NCBI GenBank assembly: GCA_903929325.1
Contig: CAIYUD010000135.1
Location: forward strand, 1 to 11,549
Direction: 5' to 3'
Source of the DNA: an uncultured Opitutia bacterium
Lineage (GTDB): Bacteria; Verrucomicrobiota; Verrucomicrobiia; Opitutales; UBA953
Length of the DNA stretch: 11,549 nt
The translations under genes were made by a program, and so were the position numbers. Of this stretch, positions 6,821 to 11,549 are shown in pieces. Each line of letters begins with the position of its first letter. Within the stretch, counting starts at the first letter, position 1. Under the pieces are notes generated by a model. The model saw only the letters and a program-made list of their open reading frames with translations, was not told the DNA's origin and made no database searches.

Positions 6821-6908
6821 GGCATTAAAATGCCCCTTGGACGGTAGTTCGCAAGCGGAAGTCGCATTATCCTTGAGCCAACCGCCTGGGCTTGGGCTTA
6901 ATCAAGCC
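6821..6908. promoter_or_regulatory. Divergent spacer with two start-adjacent palindromes
   Basis: These 88 bp must hold the promoters of both the 210-residue gene (minus) and trpD (plus). A perfect palindrome ggcatt-aa-aatgcc (6821-6834) abuts the minus-strand start codon. A stem-loop ggctt-aatc-aagcc (6895-6908) ends exactly at the trpD ATG. A direct repeat gggctt/gggctt lies at 6888-6899. I see no convincing -35/-10 pair and no Trp-rich leader peptide, so attenuation of the classical trp type is not supported. Confidence 0.45.
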
Positions 6909-7949
6909 ATGGCAACCCTGACCCAGCTGACTGCCGAGCTCCGTCCCAGTTCCCCTCCGGGTGCTGAGGCTGCCCGTGCCGCTGCGCGACTCCTTGCCGA
7001 TGCCAACGTCGCCGACGACGATAAAGTCAATTACCTCCTCGCTCTCGCACAGTCAGGCGAGACCGCCGAGGTTGTCGCCGCTTTCGCCGAGACTTACCGG
7101 AAGATGGCCCGCGCAATGGATCTCGGTGACTTACCTGCACGCGCCATTGATGTCGTCGGCACCGGCGGCGATCGGTCCGGTAGTTTTAATATTTCCACCG
7201 CCAGCTCGCTCATCGTTGCCGCCGCAGGTGTACCTGTGATGAAACACGGTAACCGCTCAATCACTTCCAAATCCGGCAGCGCCGATTTCTTAGCTGTGCT
7301 GGGTGTGAATCTCGAAGCGGATGACGCCACACTTTTGCGTTCACTCCGAGAAACAAATTTTTGCTACTTTTTTGCACCCGCTTTCCACCCGGCTTTCCGC
7401 GCCGTTGGTGCCGCCCGTAAGCGCCTCGCCGAAGACGGCCAAAAATCTATTTTCAACGTCCTCGGTCCACTCATTAACCCAGGTCATCCCGCCCATATGA
7501 TGGTTGGGGTCTACGCTGAGCGCTGGGTTGAACCCGTCGCCGGAGCTCTTGAATCACTCGGCGTGCGTCGCGGTGTCGTCGTCCACGGCAAGGTTGGCGA
7601 AGGTATGGATGAATTAACGACCGCTGGTCCGACCCGTGTACGCGGCGTGGGTGAACTTCACTCCATCAACGCCACCTGGTTGCCTGGCGACCACGGATTT
7701 GAAACGTGCGACCCCAAAGTGCTCGTCGGCGGCACGGCCGAACAAAACTTTGCGACCTTTGGTGATCTCTTAATGGGGGGTGCCGATGCAGGCCTGACCG
7801 ACACCGTTTATTTAAGTGCTGGTACTGCGCTGTGGGTTGCGGGCGTTTGTGCGACGGTGGAAGCCGGTGCCACGCGTGCCCGTGAGCTCGCTGCCGAAGG
7901 TGCCGTGCGCGAGACGTTACGGAAAATCCGCGACCTTTACCGGAACTGA
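6909..7949 (+). CDS. trpD: Anthranilate phosphoribosyltransferase
   Basis: TrpD joins anthranilate to PRPP, the second step of tryptophan synthesis from chorismate. From ATG 6909 the protein has 346 residues, the usual length. PRPP-binding and metal-binding motifs are intact: GTGGDRSGSFNISTAS (84-99), KHGNRSITSKSGSADFL (112-128), FNVLGPLINP (182-191) and the metal-binding MDEL (Asp234, Glu235). The frame stays open upstream to 6819, but that extension is not homologous-looking, and the family N-terminus (short helices leading to LLADANV) fits the ATG at 6909. No other trp gene is in the window, so the pathway genes are apparently scattered. The TrpD2/YbiB paralogue group is less likely because all catalytic motifs are canonical. 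The 3' end overlaps convergent waaA by 13 bp. Confidence 0.94.
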   Translation: MATLTQLTAELRPSSPPGAEAARAAARLLADANVADDDKVNYLLALAQSGETAEVVAAFAETYRKMARAMDLGDLPARAIDVVGTGGDRSGSFNISTASSLIVAAAGVPVMKHGNRSITSKSGSADFLAVLGVNLEADDATLLRSLRETNFCYFFAPAFHPAFRAVGAARKRLAEDGQKSIFNVLGPLINPGHPAHMMVGVYAERWVEPVAGALESLGVRRGVVVHGKVGEGMDELTTAGPTRVRGVGELHSINATWLPGDHGFETCDPKVLVGGTAEQNFATFGDLLMGGADAGLTDTVYLSAGTALWVAGVCATVEAGATRARELAAEGAVRETLRKIRDLYRN

Positions 7950-9235
7950 CGTAGCAGTTGCTCCGCGGTTCGTTCGCTCGCGCCGCGATTTGAAGCATGC
8001 CAAGCACTTCCGGCTTCGCCCATTTTGCGGCGTTCGGCGTGTTCGTGAACGAGACGCTTTAAAATACGTGCAACACTCCCTGCGTCATCCGCACGTAGTG
8101 CGGCTCCAGCTTTTTCTAAACCGGCACACATCGATCGGAAATTGCTCATATGGGGGCCGTAGACGAGGGCGATGCCAGCGGCGGCACACTCGACGGGAGT
8201 TTGTCCACCTTCGTGCGGAGCTAAACTTTTCCCGGTGAAAGCTAGGTCTGTTGCACGCGTCAATCGGCTAAGCTCCCCGGTGGTATCAGCAAAATGAATC
8301 AGGGTGCCAGGCTGAGCGACCGAACCCGCCGTTGAGCGTTGATGAAAAGGAATACCTGCAGCGACGAGTTCGCGGCGGACAGCTTCGCGACGTTCGACGT
8401 GACGTGGCACGAGCAATAAACGCACATCATTACCTTCGTTGCGTAATTCTCCCACAAGTTTGATGAGCAAACTTTCTTCTCCTGACCAGGTGGATGAGCC
8501 TAAGAGAACGATCGCTGAAGGGTTATCACCAAAACCAAGTTCCGATCGTAACTTTTGACGTTCCTGTTCGGGCAGCGCGGTGTCGGCGGCGACGTCGAAT
8601 TTCAGATTGCCCATGACCTGAAGCTGAGCTGCAGGGTATCCCAGTTCGCATAAACGCTCAGCATCGAGTTCGCTGCCTGCGCCAATCCACTTGAAGACGC
8701 TGAGTAATTTTTGGGCAATGAAGGAGGTAACTTGGTGTCGAGTAAATGAACGGTCAGACATCCGTGCGTTAATTAAATAAGCCGGGATACCGCGACGTCG
8801 GGCTTGGCCGAGTAAATGTTCAGGCCAGAGTTCGCCTTCCGTTAAGACGATGTGATCGGGTTGGATGCGGCGCCAAGCGGCTGCCGAGCACGGCCAGAAA
8901 TCCAAGGGGAAGTGTCCAATCGATAAACAAAGTCCTGCGTGTCTTTGGAGGGCGAGCTGGTACCCGGTGCTCGTGGTTGTAGTTAGGACGACTTCGACGC
9001 GGCCCGATTGACGAAGCAGGGCGAGCAGGGGGCCAATGGCTTCGACTTCGCCCACAGAGACCGCCTGAATCCAGATGCGGGTTACCCCTGGACGTTTAGC
9101 CGGCAGGGCAGGGAAAAGCCCTAGGCGCTGGCTAAACCCTTTCGCATAACCACCCCTGCGCAGCATGCGCCACACATAGTAAGGCGAGGCCAGCAAGAGC
9201 AGCGGAAGGAAGAGGACGCGGTAAGCCCACAGCAT
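7937..9235 (-). CDS. waaA: 3-deoxy-D-manno-octulosonic acid (Kdo) transferase
   Basis: WaaA (KdtA) transfers Kdo from CMP-Kdo to the lipid A precursor at the inner face of the cytoplasmic membrane, starting the LPS core. I chose ATG 9233-9235 (432 residues, GGGG 6 bases upstream) over an in-frame TTG at 9247. Residues about 2-17 (LWAYRVLFLPLLLLAS) form the N-terminal membrane anchor typical of the family. IWIQAVSVGEVEA contains the presumed catalytic Glu63 (E. coli Glu60), followed by TTTTSTGY. The C-terminal GT-B domain has TTGELSRL and GKSLAPHEGGQTPVECAAAGIALVYGPHMSNF, a variant of the usual GGSL-(x)n-GGHNPLEPA block. One or more Kdo residues could be added, and this cannot be read from sequence. 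It fits the lptB and LptC/A-like genes as evidence for LPS. Confidence 0.94.
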   Translation of the reverse strand: MLWAYRVLFLPLLLLASPYYVWRMLRRGGYAKGFSQRLGLFPALPAKRPGVTRIWIQAVSVGEVEAIGPLLALLRQSGRVEVVLTTTTSTGYQLALQRHAGLCLSIGHFPLDFWPCSAAAWRRIQPDHIVLTEGELWPEHLLGQARRRGIPAYLINARMSDRSFTRHQVTSFIAQKLLSVFKWIGAGSELDAERLCELGYPAAQLQVMGNLKFDVAADTALPEQERQKLRSELGFGDNPSAIVLLGSSTWSGEESLLIKLVGELRNEGNDVRLLLVPRHVERREAVRRELVAAGIPFHQRSTAGSVAQPGTLIHFADTTGELSRLTRATDLAFTGKSLAPHEGGQTPVECAAAGIALVYGPHMSNFRSMCAGLEKAGAALRADDAGSVARILKRLVHEHAERRKMGEAGSAWHASNRGASERTAEQLLRQFR

Positions 9236-9468
9236 CGGAGACCCCAACCTGCCTAAGCCCGGGCTTCCTGTCAGCCTTTAATGCGGGTTAAGGGTGTCTT
9301 TGACCCTATCTTTTCCACTTGCCTGGAGGCCGTTGGTAAGGTTGAAAGACCGTTCAACTCCCACCGAACCTGCCGGGTTTGGATGGGGCAAAACCCAAAA
9401 CTGTCGGTCACAAGATTCTGAAGTTTTTCCCGTCCGGCCGGCGAAAAATAAAGAAGCCCCCAAAATAC
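9236..9468 (+). promoter_or_regulatory. Divergent waaA/rpsB region with stem-loop-rich rpsB leader
   Basis: These 233 bp separate waaA (minus) from rpsB (plus). They hold a 12-bp perfect palindrome aagcccgggctt (9255-9266), a stem agggt/accct (9291-9307), a stem-loop gttgaa-agaccg-ttcaac (9341-9358), and gggttt/aaaccc (9375-9396). A longer hairpin at 9424-9448 has left arm tttttcccg (9424-9432) and right arm cgg, bulged c, gaaaaa (9439-9448). It ends 20 bp before the rpsB ATG. TTGACC at 9300-9305 resembles a -35 box, but no matching -10 is evident. S2 autoregulates through the rpsB leader in several bacteria, so a similar role is possible. This is inference. Confidence 0.45.
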
Positions 9469-10341
9469 ATGAACATCACTGTTAAAGACCTCCTCGATGC
9501 CGGCGTCCACTTCGGACACCAAACACGTCGCTGGAATCCCCGCTCCCGTCCGTACGTCTTCGACCATCGGAATGGCGTCTCCATTATTGATTTGGAGAAA
9601 ACCCACGCCTGCCTCGAAAAGGCAGCTGCGGCGATTGAGGAAATCGTTGCCTCTGGCAAAGACGTCCTCTTCGTCTCCACGAAGCCACAAGCTCAGGATC
9701 TCGTTCGCGAAGCGGCGAAATCCACCAACATGCCTTTCGCAGTCACTCGCTGGCTCGGTGGCACCATGACCAACTTCGCGACCGTCAAGGTCTCCCTCGA
9801 TACGTACCGCAAGTACCTCGTGATGGAGCGCGACGGTTCGCTCGCCAAGATGCACAAGAAGGAAGCGGCTGCCGTGAAGCGCGAAATGCTTCGCATGAAT
9901 CGCAACTTCGAAGGCCTCCTCGAATTCCGCAGCCACCCAGGCGCACTCTTCGTCATCGACACCAAGCTCGAAGAAATTGCTGTCCATGAAGCTAACCGCT
10001 TGAGCATCCCTGTGATCGGTCTCTGCGATACGAATTCCGACCCTAGCCTTTGCACTTACCCGATTCCGGGTAATGACGACGCTACCAAATCGATCCGTAT
10101 CGTCGTGGAAATCATCACCCAAGCTATTCAAGCCGGTCTCGCCCGTCGCTCCAAAGAGCAAGCCCCTCGTAAGGCTGTCTCCAGCGTCGCGCGTACCGAA
10201 GTTGGCGACTCGAGCCAACCTGAAGTCACCATTTCGGCTGACCTTCAACAAGCTGTCGATGCTGCCGGCCCTGAGCCTTTAGAAGATGGGCCTGCTGGCG
10301 GTGCGAAGCCCCGTCGCGCTCCTCGCAAGACCTCTAAGTAA
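9469..10341 (+). CDS. rpsB: 30S ribosomal protein S2
   Basis: S2 is a late-assembling protein of the small subunit, located near the head-body junction on the solvent side. The ATG at 9469 gives the family N-terminus NITVKDLLDAGVHFGHQTRRWNP (2-24), followed by NGVSIIDLEKT (35-45), TRWLGGTMTNF (93-103), ALFVIDTKLEEIAVHEANRLSIPVIGLCDTNSDP (159-192) and IPGNDDATKSI (199-209). An upstream in-frame TTG at 9379 is not needed. The protein has 290 residues, against 241 in E. coli. The extra length is a C-terminal tail from about 228, low in complexity and ending in basic PRRAPRKTSK, probably disordered and rRNA-contacting. It is followed 8 bp later by tsf, the usual partner. No clear Shine-Dalgarno sequence precedes the start. 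Confidence 0.97.
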   Translation: MNITVKDLLDAGVHFGHQTRRWNPRSRPYVFDHRNGVSIIDLEKTHACLEKAAAAIEEIVASGKDVLFVSTKPQAQDLVREAAKSTNMPFAVTRWLGGTMTNFATVKVSLDTYRKYLVMERDGSLAKMHKKEAAAVKREMLRMNRNFEGLLEFRSHPGALFVIDTKLEEIAVHEANRLSIPVIGLCDTNSDPSLCTYPIPGNDDATKSIRIVVEIITQAIQAGLARRSKEQAPRKAVSSVARTEVGDSSQPEVTISADLQQAVDAAGPEPLEDGPAGGAKPRRAPRKTSK

Positions 10342-10349
10342 TTCGCACG

Positions 10350-11378
10350 ATGTCTGCCATTACCGCACAAACGGTCAATGAGCTGCGTTCCCGTACGGGC
10401 GCAGGTCTCATGGACTGCAAGAAGGCTCTCACTGAAGCCGCCGGCGACATGGATAAAGCCGTCGAAATCCTTCGCATCAAAGGTATCGCTACCCGCGACA
10501 AGAAGGCTGGCCGCTCTGCTAACGAAGGTATCCTCGTTGTACGTCTCTCAGCGGATGCCGCGAAGGCCACCGTCCTTGAGCTGAATTGTGAAACCGACTT
10601 CGTGGCGAAGAACGATGCCTTCATCGCGCTCGCTAACGACTTGCTCACCCAAGTCGAAAAGAACGGTCACGAGAATCTACTCGAGCAAGCATTCCACAAG
10701 GGTGGCAAAGTGAATGACTACCTCACCGAGCAAGTCACCAAGTTGGGCGAAAACTTAAAAGTTTCCCGCAGCCTCACGCTGAAGGCCGCTCAAGGTAACC
10801 GTTTTTCCGCTTACGTGCACAACGGTAGCAAGATTGCTGTCGTACTCGAGTTGAATGCCCAGGGCGCTGCTGCCACCAATGCCGGTCTCTCCGACTTCGG
10901 TCGCCAGCTTGCGATGCAAGTTGTCGCCAATAGCGCTGAGTACCTCCGTCGCGAAGAAGTCCCCGCTGAGCGCCTCGATAAAGAGCGCGTGATTGCTGAG
11001 GAATTCACCAAGTCGGAAGCCGACAAAGCCATCGCCGAAGCTCAACGCATTATCGAAGACTATAAAGGTCAGCTCGCTGAACAAAAAGCGGGTGCCAATG
11101 ATCCTGCGATTATTGCCGAACTCGAAAAGCGTATCGTGAACTCCGAAAAAGCTGCCAAGGCCTCGGAAGCACGTAAGCAAGGTCAGCTCGCTAACATGGA
11201 AAAAATTAAGTCCGGTCGCGTCGACAAGTTCCTCGCCGAACGTTGCCTGCTCGATCAGCCTTTCTTCCGTGATCCCGAAAAGAAAGTCAGCCAGTTGCTC
11301 GATGAAGCGAAGACCACTTACGGTGGCTCGGTTGCGATCGCAGGATTCAAGCGCTTTGCTGTCGGAGAAACTGAATAA
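10350..11378 (+). CDS. tsf: Elongation factor Ts, with a coiled-coil insertion
   Basis: EF-Ts is the guanine nucleotide exchange factor that releases GDP from EF-Tu. Conserved landmarks are the N-terminal UBA-like module (ITAQTVNELRSRTGAGLMDCKKAL, 4-27) and LELNCETDFVAKND (76-89). TDFV (82-85) is the segment that in E. coli inserts near the EF-Tu nucleotide site. FGRQLAMQVVANSAEYL, EEVPAERLDKERVIA and the closing FLAERCLLDQPFFRDPEKKVSQLL follow. The protein has 342 residues against 283 in E. coli. Most of the excess is one Lys/Glu/Ala-rich helical insertion at about 219-281, between the KERVIAEE and MEKIKSGRVDKFL stretches, so it should lengthen the coiled coil. The protein also ends soon after FKRFAVGE, without the longer C-terminal helix seen in E. 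coli. It forms a two-gene unit with rpsB. Confidence 0.96.
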   Translation: MSAITAQTVNELRSRTGAGLMDCKKALTEAAGDMDKAVEILRIKGIATRDKKAGRSANEGILVVRLSADAAKATVLELNCETDFVAKNDAFIALANDLLTQVEKNGHENLLEQAFHKGGKVNDYLTEQVTKLGENLKVSRSLTLKAAQGNRFSAYVHNGSKIAVVLELNAQGAAATNAGLSDFGRQLAMQVVANSAEYLRREEVPAERLDKERVIAEEFTKSEADKAIAEAQRIIEDYKGQLAEQKAGANDPAIIAELEKRIVNSEKAAKASEARKQGQLANMEKIKSGRVDKFLAERCLLDQPFFRDPEKKVSQLLDEAKTTYGGSVAIAGFKRFAVGETE

Positions 11379-11399
11379 TCACCGTTTCTGATTTCCAAC

Positions 11400-11426
11400 A
11401 AAGGCCCGCCGCGTGCGGGCCTTTTT
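11400..11426 (+). terminator. Intrinsic terminator of rpsB-tsf
   Basis: A 10-bp stem, aaaggcccgc (11400-11409) with gcgggccttt (11415-11424), has a five-base loop cgcgt and runs into TTTTT at 11422-11426. It lies 21 bp after the tsf stop. Because the left arm begins with an A-run, it may also stop weak transcription from the other direction. pyrH and frr, often next after tsf, do not follow immediately. Confidence 0.9.
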
Positions 11427-11549
11427 GTGCCCGGAGGGGTTACTTCGACTTCGGTTTGGCGGGCTCTGAGAACGTCGCCAATCGTCTGATGAAAATAGTT
11501 ACCGAATAGTAGCGATAAACAAGAAAGTCTCGCCATTATCAATCTTACC

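Noticed and set aside
6819..6908. Upstream extension of trpD to 6819
   Set aside because: The frame is open, but the extra 30 residues are unlike TrpD N-termini and would overlap the start of the divergent gene.
9300..9329. sigma70-type promoter with TTGACC at 9300
   Set aside because: No -10-like hexamer is found at 16-18 bp spacing.
9379..9468. rpsB start at TTG 9379
   Set aside because: The extra residues (rich in Lys/Pro) are encoded by the hairpin leader. S2 homology begins at ATG 9469.
9271..10251. Long minus-strand open frame (326 codons) opposite rpsB
   Set aside because: It mirrors the codon bias of rpsB, resembles no family, and the plus strand is unmistakably S2.
11499..11549. 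Possible C-terminal end of a minus-strand gene (last residues TFLFIATIR, stop at 11499)
   Set aside because: Only 16 codons are visible. This is too little to support a gene, and other frames are equally open.

Overview
The window is gene-dense, with moderate to high GC, and comes from a Gram-negative bacterium. Four lines of evidence point to a lipopolysaccharide-bearing outer membrane: an LptB ATPase, an LptC/LptA-type periplasmic protein, a WaaA Kdo transferase, and an HPr kinase sitting next to lptB. The long LptC/LptA-type protein, the EGGQTP variant of the WaaA C-terminal motif, the insertion in EF-Ts and the mostly Shine-Dalgarno-poor starts suggest a Verrucomicrobiota (Opitutae-like) genome. 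That placement is inference and was not tested by any search.

Layout. Positions 2-5814 hold five tightly packed plus-strand genes: der (5' end outside the window), fmt, a 677-residue LptC/LptA-like protein, lptB and hprK. Gaps are 3-39 bp, so they are probably co-transcribed. Positions 5815-6187 hold no gene. They carry a 357-bp compound inverted repeat built from octamers, 9-bp boxes and small palindromes, placed exactly between the convergent 3' ends of hprK and a minus-strand gene of unknown function (6188-6820). From that gene an 88-bp divergent spacer leads to trpD (6909-7949, plus). The 3' end of trpD overlaps that of waaA (7937-9235, minus) by 13 bp. A 233-bp divergent region rich in stem-loops then leads to rpsB and tsf (9469-11378, plus), closed by a clear intrinsic terminator at 11400-11426. 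Positions 11427-11549 hold nothing I can assign.

How it fits together. The chromosomal genes are core functions: ribosome assembly (Der), initiator tRNA formylation (Fmt), translation (S2, EF-Ts), LPS biosynthesis and export (WaaA, LptC/A-like, LptB), carbon and phosphotransferase control (HprK) and tryptophan synthesis (TrpD). The arrangement lptA/C-like, lptB, hprK looks like a shortened form of the proteobacterial lptA-lptB-rpoN-hpf-ptsN-hprK cluster. The one element that gene content does not explain is the repeat at 5826-6182. It is a mirror-arranged array in which fixed 9-mers alternate with palindromes whose sequence changes from unit to unit while their self-complementarity is kept. 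I do not recognise it as a named family.
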